From Staphylococcus edaphicus (GTDB taxonomy: Bacteria > Bacillota > Bacilli > Staphylococcales > Staphylococcaceae), in the NCBI RefSeq assembly GCF_002614725.1, contig NZ_MRZN01000010.1:16360-80359 (forward strand): a stretch of DNA of 64,000 nt, given 5' to 3'. A program made the translations under genes and the position numbers. Shown here piece by piece: positions 56,843 through 64,000 of the stretch. Every line of letters starts with the position of its first letter. The stretch's first letter is position 1. The notes beneath the pieces are model-generated. The model ran no database searches and was not told the DNA's origin. It worked only from the letters and a program-made list of their open reading frames with translations.

Positions 56843-56893
56843 AAAATAAGTTACAATTCACATAGTTTACAAATTATTTAAAGAGGTGTAATG

Positions 56894-58558
56894 ATGGATT
56901 CTTCTGTAATGGAGATTATTTTCACATTTATAGGTGGTCTAGGTATATTTTTATATGGTATTAAACAAATGGGAGATGGTCTACAGTCAGCCGCTGGTGA
57001 TCGTCTAAGAAATATCTTAAATACATTTACAAGTAATCCAATTATGGGTGTACTTGCTGGTATGATTGTAACGATATTAATTCAAAGTAGTTCAGGCACT
57101 ACTGTCATTACAATTGGGCTCGTAAGTGCAGGCTTTATGACAATGCGACAAGCTATAGGAGTAGTCATGGGTGCCAATATAGGTACGACGGTTACAGCAT
57201 TTATAATAGGTATAGACGTTGGTGCTTATGCGCTTCCTATCTTAGCAATTGGTGCATTTTTAATTTTCTTTATTCAAAAGCGTAAAGTTAAAAATATCGG
57301 AATGATATTATTTGGTTTCGGTGCTTTGTTTTATGGCTTAGAATTGATGAGCGGTGCAGTTAAGCCCTTAGCGAATTTAGAAGGATTTAAACAATTGATG
57401 TTGGATATGTCTTCAAATCCAATTTATGGTGTAGTTGCTGGCACAGTAGTTACACTGATTATCCAAAGTTCTAGTGCAACGATTGGTATTTTACAAGGGT
57501 TTTTTGCTAATGATTTAATTAGTTTACATGGTGCGTTACCTGTCTTATTAGGTGATAATATTGGTACTACCATCACAGCAGTATTGGCAAGTCTTGCTGG
57601 TTCGCTTGCAGCAAAACGAGTGGCAGCGGTCCATGTTTTATTTAATGTTATTGGTGCAGCAATATTCTTAATTATATTACCACTGTATCAAATGGTTATC
57701 GAATGGATGCAGAGTATTTTCAACCTCAAACCAGAAATGGTCATTGCATTTGCACATGGTACGTTCAATGTCACAAATACATTAATTCAATTACCATTTA
57801 TCTTTGTACTAGCATGGATAGTAACTAAGATTGTTCCAGGCGAAGATTTAAATGAAAAATATAAACCTAGGAATCTAGATAGAAATTTAATTAATAGAGC
57901 ACCTAGTATCGCTTTACAAGAAGCCCAAGAAGAAATTCAAAATATCGGACATATGACATTTTCTATGCTGAAAAGTGTTAATGAGTATGATGATAAAAAG
58001 GAACGTGAAATCATGCATAAACACGCAGCTATAGATAATATGTATGATAATGTGCGCCAATATTTGACTAAGATATCTGAGAAGAAATTATCAAAAAAAG
58101 ATGCAGAAAGAATGACAGTTCTACAAGATGTCAACCGAACAATATTAAAAGTCGCTGGATTATCTGAAGCATACTTATTGGATAAGAAAAAAGAACGAAC
58201 AAATCAAGTCCAAATTTCAGAAAAAGCAGAAGTTAGCATAAACAGGTTGTATGATCATGTGACAATGTCATTTGATAAAACAATTGATATGTTTGATGTT
58301 TATGACAGAGTAAAACGCGATGAAATAGTTAAAATAAGCAATGAATCTTATCGTTTAGAGCATGATTTAAGGAAAAAACATATTAAAAGGTTGAGTTCGG
58401 GTGAGTGTACACCTGAGGGCGGTTTATTATATCTGGATATGATTGCAATTTTAGAACGTATTGGCTACCATTCAAGAAATATTTCAGAGTCAATGATTGA
58501 TATAGATGAGATAGATACAAATGAAGAAGAAGAAAATCTGTTAGGTTGGTCATACTAA
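56894..58558 (+). CDS. nptA: Na+/phosphate cotransporter (NptA/PNaS family)
   Basis: This sodium-coupled phosphate importer is 554 residues. Two inverted repeats each carry the QSSS motif: ILIQSSSGTTVITIGLV (~60) and TLIIQSSSATIGILQG (~195), with GANIGTTVTAF and GDNIGTTITAV after them. Eight or so helices are followed by a PhoU-like four-helix domain (~340-540). ATG 56894 is preferred over ATG 56891 because AGAGGTG is too near the first. A PhoP-like direct repeat upstream suggests induction by phosphate limitation. Confidence 0.9.
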   Translation: MDSSVMEIIFTFIGGLGIFLYGIKQMGDGLQSAAGDRLRNILNTFTSNPIMGVLAGMIVTILIQSSSGTTVITIGLVSAGFMTMRQAIGVVMGANIGTTVTAFIIGIDVGAYALPILAIGAFLIFFIQKRKVKNIGMILFGFGALFYGLELMSGAVKPLANLEGFKQLMLDMSSNPIYGVVAGTVVTLIIQSSSATIGILQGFFANDLISLHGALPVLLGDNIGTTITAVLASLAGSLAAKRVAAVHVLFNVIGAAIFLIILPLYQMVIEWMQSIFNLKPEMVIAFAHGTFNVTNTLIQLPFIFVLAWIVTKIVPGEDLNEKYKPRNLDRNLINRAPSIALQEAQEEIQNIGHMTFSMLKSVNEYDDKKEREIMHKHAAIDNMYDNVRQYLTKISEKKLSKKDAERMTVLQDVNRTILKVAGLSEAYLLDKKKERTNQVQISEKAEVSINRLYDHVTMSFDKTIDMFDVYDRVKRDEIVKISNESYRLEHDLRKKHIKRLSSGECTPEGGLLYLDMIAILERIGYHSRNISESMIDIDEIDTNEEEENLLGWSY

Positions 58559-58607
58559 CGAATGATTAAGAAGTATTTGAGGTAAATGCATTGTCTCAAA
58601 CGCTCTC

Positions 58608-58646
58608 ACTGTCGACAAGGTCTCCGAGCTTGTTGGCAGTTTTTTT
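58608..58646 (+). terminator. Rho-independent terminator after nptA
   Basis: Stem ACTGTCGACAAG/CTTGTTGGCAGT with G-T pairs, followed by seven T. Confidence 0.85.
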
Positions 58647-58837
58647 ATGCTTGTTTCTCTCTAATATTACTTATCAATTAATTAAGTTAATAAGATTTTT
58701 TTGTGCCTCAACTCTAGTCATTTTTGTTGAAGGAGAGAAAAAGATATCTTACCTAAATTATATTTCTGTTCCAACTTCTATTGCTTTGAAGTTTGTAATA
58801 TCCAACAACAATGACTTAGTGAAATTAATTTTATTTC

Positions 58838-58851
58838 GGTAAGCGTTTACA
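58838..58851. promoter_or_regulatory. cre (CcpA) site upstream of the SDR gene
   Basis: GGTAAGCGTTTACA matches 13 of 14 positions of the cre consensus, about 65 bases before the start codon. Confidence 0.7.
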
Positions 58852-58916
58852 CTATCTTAATTAATTATTTTATCCTACAATTATGATAAACATAAAGAAA
58901 TAATGGAGGTTACAAT

Positions 58917-59696
58917 ATGAGTGTTTTTGATAAGTTTAAATTAGATAATCAAGTAGCAATTGTGACAGGTGGTGCATCTGGATTAGGTAAAGCCATGGGC
59001 AAAGGATTAGCAGAAGCGGGTGCACATTTAGTCATTGCCGATATAAATTTAGATTTAGCTCAAGAGACAGCGACTGAATTTGAGAATGAAACAGGAAATA
59101 AAGCATTGGCGTGTAAAGTAGATGTTACAAGCGTATCAGACGTTGAACAAATGGTGACAGATGTAATGGATACATTTGGGCGTATTGATATTTTGTTTAA
59201 TAATGCAGGTATTAATGAACATGTTAAATTTGAAGATATGCCATATGATCGTTGGGTGAAAAATATGGACGTCAATATTAACAGTATGGTACTAGTATCA
59301 CAAGCGGTAGGGAAAGTGATGATTGAGCAGAAAAAAGGTTCAATTATAAATACCTCTTCAATGTCAGGTATAATCGTTAATACGCCACAACCTCAAGCTG
59401 CTTATAATACGTCAAAAGGTGCTGTAATTATGTTCACTAAAAGTTTAGCAAGTGAATGGGCAGAATATGGCATTCGTGTAAATACAATTGCGCCAGGTTA
59501 CATGAAGACAGAACTTACGAAAGATTATTTTGCTCAAGGCGGCGACATGATTGATACATGGATGAAGTTCACGCCACTTGGGAGACCAGGTGTTCCTGAA
59601 GAATTACAAGGCGCTGCGTTATATTTAGCTTCTGATGCCTCTTCATTTGTTACTGGAAGTGTTGTTACAATAGATGGTGGGTATACAGCGCTATAG
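58917..59696 (+). CDS. Short-chain dehydrogenase/reductase (SDR)
   Basis: This 259-residue classical SDR uses NAD(P). The nucleotide site is VTGGASGLGKAMG, then DVT, NNAGINEHV, and the catalytic Ser in INTSSMSG with Tyr/Lys in AAYNTSKGAV. The C-terminus SVVTIDGGYTAL is typical. The style resembles sugar or polyol dehydrogenases (gluconate 5-dehydrogenase, sorbose reductase), which fits the upstream cre site and carbon control. ATGGAGGTT precedes the ATG. Exact substrate unknown. Confidence 0.88.
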   Translation: MSVFDKFKLDNQVAIVTGGASGLGKAMGKGLAEAGAHLVIADINLDLAQETATEFENETGNKALACKVDVTSVSDVEQMVTDVMDTFGRIDILFNNAGINEHVKFEDMPYDRWVKNMDVNINSMVLVSQAVGKVMIEQKKGSIINTSSMSGIIVNTPQPQAAYNTSKGAVIMFTKSLASEWAEYGIRVNTIAPGYMKTELTKDYFAQGGDMIDTWMKFTPLGRPGVPEELQGAALYLASDASSFVTGSVVTIDGGYTAL

Positions 59697-59758
59697 CTAT
59701 TATGTGCGTGATAAAATACTGTATTTTATTTTAAAATAGTATAAAGCTAGTGATTTTA

Positions 59759-59812
59759 TATAACAGGTAATTAATCAGTTGAATCAATTGGTTGAAAGCC
59801 TGTTATAAATTT
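59759..59812 (+). terminator. Possible terminator of the SDR gene
   Basis: Stem TATAACAGG...CCTGTTATA with a 31-base loop, followed by AAATTTTG. The T run is weak. Confidence 0.45.
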
Positions 59813-59821
59813 TGGGAATTA

Positions 59822-59844
59822 ATCCCTATTAAAACGATAGGGAT
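59822..59844. promoter_or_regulatory. Inverted repeat upstream of the monooxygenase promoter
   Basis: Perfect 8-bp arms ATCCCTAT-N7-ATAGGGAT end three bases before the -35 box at 59847, where an activator or repressor would bind. Confidence 0.55.
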
Positions 59845-59846
59845 AC

Positions 59847-59875
59847 TTGACATAAATGGCAGATAGGCATAATAT
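59847..59875 (+). promoter_or_regulatory. Promoter of the monooxygenase operon
   Basis: TTGACA (59847-59852), 17-base spacer, TAATAT (59870-59875). Confidence 0.75.
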
Positions 59876-59920
59876 TACTATTAATATAATTTTCAGAAAA
59901 TTGATTTGGGAGGGTTCCTT

Positions 59921-60937
59921 ATGACATCTATGAGTATTTTAGACCAAAGTCCAATAGGTACTGATGAAACTGTTAGTGATGCCATTGCACATACAGTTGA
60001 ATTAGCACAATTGGCTGAAAAAGAAAGTTACACAAGATATTTCGTTGCAGAGCATCATAATATACCTGAAGTTGTTGGTACTAGTCCAGAAATATTAGTG
60101 ACTCATTTATTAAATCAAACAAAACGTATTCGAGTAGGATCGGGTGGTGTTATGTTACAACACTATAGTCCGTTTAAAGTAATTGAGCAATTTCATTTGA
60201 TAAGCAATATCGCACCAGGAAGAGTAGATTTAGGTATAGGAAAAGCGCCAGGTGGTTTTCCATTAGCAACCCAAGCGCTTCAATCTGAAATGAAAACTTC
60301 GCAAACTACTTTTAACGATAAATTTCATCTTTTAAATCGTTTTAACAAACAGAACTTTAATGAAGATGAGGATTATAGTCAGTTACACACAACGCTACGC
60401 AATAACCAGATCCCAGTACCCGAGTTATTTTTACTCGGAGGTAGTGAAAATTCAGCGCAATTTGCTGCAGACGAAAAAGTTGGTTTTGTATATGCATATT
60501 TCATTAATTCTAATGTTGATGTATTGCATAAATCAATTAAAGCATATAAACAACGATATCCTGAGGGAAGAGTCATCGTTGGAGTAGCGTCGGTAGTTAC
60601 TGAAAATGAGTCAGACAGAGTATTAGTTGAAGAAGGGCGTACAAATTATGCACTTCATTTTAAAGATGGTCGAAAAATTACAGTTAATACAAAACAACAA
60701 TTAGAGACATTTACGGAACAAAGTAGGGAAACATTTGAAGTTGAAACAAAGAAAATTGAAGTTTTAGAAGGGTCAGCCCTAGAAGTAAAAAGGCAATTAC
60801 AGCAATTAAATATTGAAGGTTTAATTGATGAGTTTATGTTGCATATACCGGTTCAAAACCATCATTTACGAATGAAAACAGTAAAGCAATTGGCACCAAC
60901 AAACCAGGTGCTTAATGAGAAAGAAGGGATTATATGA
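59921..60937 (+). CDS. LLM-class flavin-dependent oxidoreductase (bacterial luciferase-like)
   Basis: This 338-residue TIM-barrel flavoprotein is of the luciferase-like group (MsnO8 style). SMSILDQSPIGTDETVSDAI is the usual opening, then RYFVAEHHNIPEVVGTSPEI, IRVGSGGVMLQHYSPFKVIEQ and GRVDLGIGKAPGG, the conserved phosphate/flavin segments. The frame opens at 59906, but GGGAGGG sets ATG 59921. Its stop overlaps the next start (ATGA), so the two monooxygenases are translated together. Substrate unknown; related pairs take part in sulfur-compound or aminopolycarboxylate use. Confidence 0.85.
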   Translation: MTSMSILDQSPIGTDETVSDAIAHTVELAQLAEKESYTRYFVAEHHNIPEVVGTSPEILVTHLLNQTKRIRVGSGGVMLQHYSPFKVIEQFHLISNIAPGRVDLGIGKAPGGFPLATQALQSEMKTSQTTFNDKFHLLNRFNKQNFNEDEDYSQLHTTLRNNQIPVPELFLLGGSENSAQFAADEKVGFVYAYFINSNVDVLHKSIKAYKQRYPEGRVIVGVASVVTENESDRVLVEEGRTNYALHFKDGRKITVNTKQQLETFTEQSRETFEVETKKIEVLEGSALEVKRQLQQLNIEGLIDEFMLHIPVQNHHLRMKTVKQLAPTNQVLNEKEGII

Positions 60938-62262
60938 GTAAAGGAAATATAGATTTGGGCATAATGCTTAATGGTCCAGGTAGTCATATGCACGCTTGGA
61001 AATCGAAAGAAGTACCAAATGATGCGAGTACAAATTTTGAATTTCAATTGGAAATCGCAAAAAAAGCAGAACAATACGGCTTTAGCTTTGTATTTGTTGC
61101 AGACGGTTTATATATACATGAAAAATCTATTCCACATTTTTTAGATCGTCATGAACCACTCACATTACTTGCTGCACTTGCACCAATCACACAAAACATA
61201 GGTTTAGTTGGTACCATATCCACTTCTTATAGTGAGCCATTTACTGTTGCACGCCAATTAGCAACTATAGATAAAATCAGTCATGGCCGTGCAGGTTGGA
61301 ATGTGGTCACATCACCACTTGCCGGTAGTGCAGATAATTATAGTAAAGGTGATCACCCAGAACATGATATTAGATATGATATTGCAGAGGAACATATTCA
61401 AGTCGTTCAAGGTTTGTGGGATTCATATGAAGATGATGCATTTACCTTTGATGTTGAAAAGGGTGAATACCTTGATAAAAATAAAATGCATACTTTAGAT
61501 TATAAAGGTAAATACTTCCAGGTCAAAGGTCCATTAAATGCAAGTCGTTCTGAACAGGGTCAACCCGTCATTTTCCAAGCGGGTGCTTCTCCGAAAGGTC
61601 AGGCCTATGCAGCTAAATTTGCAGATGCTGTATTTACATTATGTGAATCAAAAGAAACAGCCAAAAGTAACTACGATAGTATTAAAGCACAAGCAAAATC
61701 ATTTGGCCGTAATCCTGATGAAGTGAAAGTATATCCTATTTTAGCACCAGTCATTGGTGAAACTGAAAGTGAAGTGGAAGTGCGATTCGAAGAAATAAAA
61801 TCATTGGCAAATATTGATGAAGCTTTAGATTACCTAGGTAGATATTATGATCATCACGATTTTAAGCAATATGAATTAGATGCGCCATTTCCAGAGCTAG
61901 GTGAGATTGGGAAAAATAGTTTCCGTGCTACAACGGATGCCATTGCAGCACGTGCTAAGGAACAACAGTTAACATTAAGAGAAGTCGCGCTTGAAGAAAC
62001 TGTACGTCAATCACCATTCATGGGTACGTATGAACGTGTTGCAGATTTAATGATAGAGTGGTTTGAGGATGGCGCGGCAGATGGATTCATCTTTGGTCCA
62101 CACATTTATGGTACGGTATATGATGAATTTTTAAATCAAGTCTTACCGATACTGGAGAAAAAAGGTTATTACAGTAACACATATCGAGGCAATACGTTGC
62201 GTGACCATATTGGTATACCATTTAAAGAAAATCGATATAATCAGACACATGTTACGCAATAA
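60934..62262 (+). CDS. NtaA/SnaA/DszA-family FMN-dependent monooxygenase
   Basis: This 442-residue monooxygenase belongs to the NtaA/DszA/SnaA group, which oxidises substrates with FMNH2 supplied by a separate reductase. Signatures are LNGPGSHMHAWKSKEVPNDA, GLVGTISTSYSEPFTVARQL, HGRAGWNVVTSPLAGSADNY, VVQGLWDSYEDDAF and VIFQAGASPKGQAYAAKFAD. It overlaps the LLM gene by 4 bases (ATGA). No flavin reductase gene is in the window. The pair is followed by a transporter gene after 84 bases. Confidence 0.87.
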   Translation: MSKGNIDLGIMLNGPGSHMHAWKSKEVPNDASTNFEFQLEIAKKAEQYGFSFVFVADGLYIHEKSIPHFLDRHEPLTLLAALAPITQNIGLVGTISTSYSEPFTVARQLATIDKISHGRAGWNVVTSPLAGSADNYSKGDHPEHDIRYDIAEEHIQVVQGLWDSYEDDAFTFDVEKGEYLDKNKMHTLDYKGKYFQVKGPLNASRSEQGQPVIFQAGASPKGQAYAAKFADAVFTLCESKETAKSNYDSIKAQAKSFGRNPDEVKVYPILAPVIGETESEVEVRFEEIKSLANIDEALDYLGRYYDHHDFKQYELDAPFPELGEIGKNSFRATTDAIAARAKEQQLTLREVALEETVRQSPFMGTYERVADLMIEWFEDGAADGFIFGPHIYGTVYDEFLNQVLPILEKKGYYSNTYRGNTLRDHIGIPFKENRYNQTHVTQ

Positions 62263-62346
62263 CTAAATATCAGAGCTTATATAGATAGGCACACCTATGT
62301 TATTTAAAGTTGTGTCTATTTTTTATTATAAAAGGAGTGCATGAAT

Positions 62347-63831
62347 ATGTCAGAATCAAGTACAACATCTTATCAAAATGTCAGTAGCCAGAATGCTAAC
62401 CAGGTTTTAGATCATACCTCAGTTAGCACTAAGAAAAAATTCGAATTACCACACGTGTTATTAATGATGTTAATCATGATGATGTTTGCTTGCTTCTTGA
62501 CCTATGTTATTCCTGCAGGTGCATTTGATACAGGTAAAGATGGCGCTCTTATTCAAGGTACATACCATGCGATTGATCAAAATCCAGTGAATCCATTCTA
62601 TGCGATTACGCTTATCCTAAATGGCGGCATTCAATCAGCACAAACAGTAACGTTGTTACTATTTATTGGAGGCGCAATGGGAGGTATATTATATTTAGAT
62701 TCTGTTAAAAAATTAACAAATTATATGATTTATCGATTTGAACATGCAGGTGCCCTCCCGCTTATCATTGGTTTATTTTCATTAATGGCATTTATTGGCT
62801 TCTTTGTTGGTGGAGACCAAATGATTGTATTTGTAACTTTAGGCGTTATATTAGTCAATCGTTTGAAATTGGACCCAATTATGGCATTAGCTATTACCTT
62901 TTTACCACTTTACATGGCCTTTTCAGTATCACCTTCTGGTATGGCAAAAATAGGTCAAATTATTTATCCTGATGTAGCGTTATATTCAGGTTATGGTGGA
63001 AGAGCTATAATGTATGTTGCTTTCTTAATTGTTACATTATTGTATGTAATATGGTACGCAAAAAGAATCATTAAAGACCCAAATAAAAGTATGATGAATA
63101 CAAATGCGTGGCAACAAGATGTGGCTCAAGAAAAAAGCAATGATATGGTTATTGAAGATAGACAGGTGAATTGGAGAGACTACATAGTTGTAGCATTGGT
63201 TATTTTAACACCTATATTTCTAGCTTTAGGAAACGGGTTATTTAATTGGACAGAAAAATACGGTAACGGTGTGTTTATTACCATTTTTGGCATTAGTTTT
63301 GTATTGGCATATATAGTGAAAAGTAAAACACCTAGTGAAATGGTCGATGGCTTTTTAGAAGGTGCAAAGCCAATGCTCGTAGTAGCATTTGCTATTATTA
63401 TGGCGAATACGATAAGTGTTATTTTAGAAAAGGGGCAAATACTTAGCACGATTGTTCATACACTGACGACACAACTTGATGGTTCATCATCAGGCATTGT
63501 GGCCATCATCGTATTTGTAGTTGCAACTATCTTTAACTTTTTGGTTCCATCAGGTTCTGGACTCATGAGTGTGATGGTACCGATATTACAACCTGTAACT
63601 GAAACACTAGGCGTTAATGATCAGATACTGTTAACATCTCTGTCTTTTGGAGGTGGATTAGGTAATTTAATTACACCTACATTAGGTGCTACGATAGGTG
63701 CAATAGCTATCGCTAAAGCAAATTTCGGCTCATGGTTTAAATTTATGATGCCACTATTTGTAGTATGGATGATTGTAGCTGCCATCGTACTTTATGTTAT
63801 TACAGCTATTGGTTGGACGGGTGGCATGTAA
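62347..63831 (+). CDS. YfcC-family (basic amino acid/C4-dicarboxylate) membrane transporter
   Basis: This 494-residue carrier with about 12 helices belongs to the YfcC/ArcD-like (DcuC-type) family. VLLMMLIMMMFACFLTYVIP is the first helix; GGDQMIVFVTLGVILVNRL, AFSVSPSGMAKIGQIIYPDV and FLVPSGSGLMSVMVPILQPV hold the family's Gly/Pro-rich hairpins. AAAGGAG stands too near ATG 62341 and better spaced for ATG 62347. It follows the monooxygenase pair and may import their substrate or be read from the same promoter. Confidence 0.85.
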   Translation: MSESSTTSYQNVSSQNANQVLDHTSVSTKKKFELPHVLLMMLIMMMFACFLTYVIPAGAFDTGKDGALIQGTYHAIDQNPVNPFYAITLILNGGIQSAQTVTLLLFIGGAMGGILYLDSVKKLTNYMIYRFEHAGALPLIIGLFSLMAFIGFFVGGDQMIVFVTLGVILVNRLKLDPIMALAITFLPLYMAFSVSPSGMAKIGQIIYPDVALYSGYGGRAIMYVAFLIVTLLYVIWYAKRIIKDPNKSMMNTNAWQQDVAQEKSNDMVIEDRQVNWRDYIVVALVILTPIFLALGNGLFNWTEKYGNGVFITIFGISFVLAYIVKSKTPSEMVDGFLEGAKPMLVVAFAIIMANTISVILEKGQILSTIVHTLTTQLDGSSSGIVAIIVFVVATIFNFLVPSGSGLMSVMVPILQPVTETLGVNDQILLTSLSFGGGLGNLITPTLGATIGAIAIAKANFGSWFKFMMPLFVVWMIVAAIVLYVITAIGWTGGM

Positions 63832-63865
63832 GCATAACTAAATACGAATAATAAATTAAAATCAA

Positions 63866-64000
63866 AAGAGGCTGGGACATAAATACCCAATCTCAAAAAA
63901 AGAGGGCTAATCCTTTATGGGTTAGTCCTCTTTATATTTAAAATCTTACGATTTTGACCGTGCATGCTTGCCTGGGGTATGGTTCGAGCCTGTAGTCTCT
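63866..64000 (+). repeat. GAGGCTGGGACATAAAT-type intergenic repeat with terminator
   Basis: Begins AAAAGAGGCTGGGACATAAAT, continues through the hairpin AAAGAGGGCTAA...TTAGTCCTCTTT (63899-63933), and ends in CATGCTTGCCTGGGGTATGG, TTCGAGCCTGTAGTCTCT at the window edge. This is a dispersed staphylococcal intergenic element in style. It may continue past the window. Confidence 0.7.
63899..63935 (+). terminator. Terminator inside the end repeat
   Basis: Stem AAAGAGG-G-CTAA ... TTAG-T-CCTCTTT with an 11-base loop, downstream of the YfcC-type gene. Confidence 0.75.

Larger units (their letters stand above)
56332..56893. other. 562-base intergenic region with regulatory repeats
   Basis: Holds the terminator 56388-56424, a small palindrome CTCGATAA-TGACG-TTATCGAG near 56480-56500, the perfect 17-base palindrome 56772-56788 and the PhoP-like direct repeat 56826-56842. 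No gene was seen. Confidence 0.6.

Noticed and set aside
58591..58842. An 83-residue open frame after nptA
   Set aside because: It starts at TTG without a ribosome binding site and runs straight through the nptA terminator hairpin.

Overview
The window is about 64 kb of AT-rich chromosome from a Staphylococcus, most likely a coagulase-negative species; I cannot fix the species. The evidence is the gene content and order: nir, nar and nre genes, narT, small heat-shock genes, sarZ, an AraC regulator of exactly the Rsp length, a ScrA-like PTS gene and corA. A YSIRK lipase, strong AGGAGG ribosome binding sites, frequent TTG/GTG starts and GAGGCTGGGACA-type intergenic repeats also fit. I saw no rRNA, tRNA, prophage, intact insertion sequence or CRISPR array.

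Left part (1-20.3 kb) is mixed housekeeping and accessory genes, mostly single units ended by hairpin terminators: a YidC-type insertase, a CPA1 antiporter, a phosphoesterase, a C39-like protein, two drug-efflux MFS proteins, GtrA, a CDF cation exporter, a short IsaA/SceD-type protein, gpmA and an FmhA-like protein. It also holds a lipoprotein-dsbA pair, the zinc-binding lipoprotein gene adcA, YceI, a PadR pair and an HhH/AHSA1 pair. Zinc is a theme: two Zur-type palindromes bracket the adcA promoter, and a third overlaps the promoter of a 35-residue basic peptide gene at 10.3 kb. A broken ASCH-domain gene lies at 12.2 kb.

The 20.3-24.5 kb block is a beta-glucoside PTS/6-phospho-beta-glucosidase operon with a divergent GntR regulator, an operator and a cre-like site. 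From 24.6 to 45.2 kb is the anaerobic nitrate/nitrite respiration island: Rrf2 regulator, nirC, the sirohaem and nitrite reductase genes (nirR, a Met8-type gene, nirB, nirD, sumT), narGHJI, the oxygen/nitrate sensor system nreABC and narT. NreC-like sites precede nirR, narG and narT. In this sequence nirB is split by a -1 frameshift lying exactly on a T TTA AAG heptamer. A large lipase gene with 19 acidic repeats is inserted between sumT and narG.

The right part (45.2-64 kb) holds two CtsR-type hsp20 genes, sarZ, two small membrane-protein genes, rsp, an amidase without a signal peptide and a ScrA-like PTS gene with paired operators. After these come corA, a TetR/YhgE-type pair, a Na/Pi cotransporter with a PhoP-like direct repeat, and an SDR with a cre site. 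It ends with two coupled flavin monooxygenase genes followed by a YfcC-type transporter gene.
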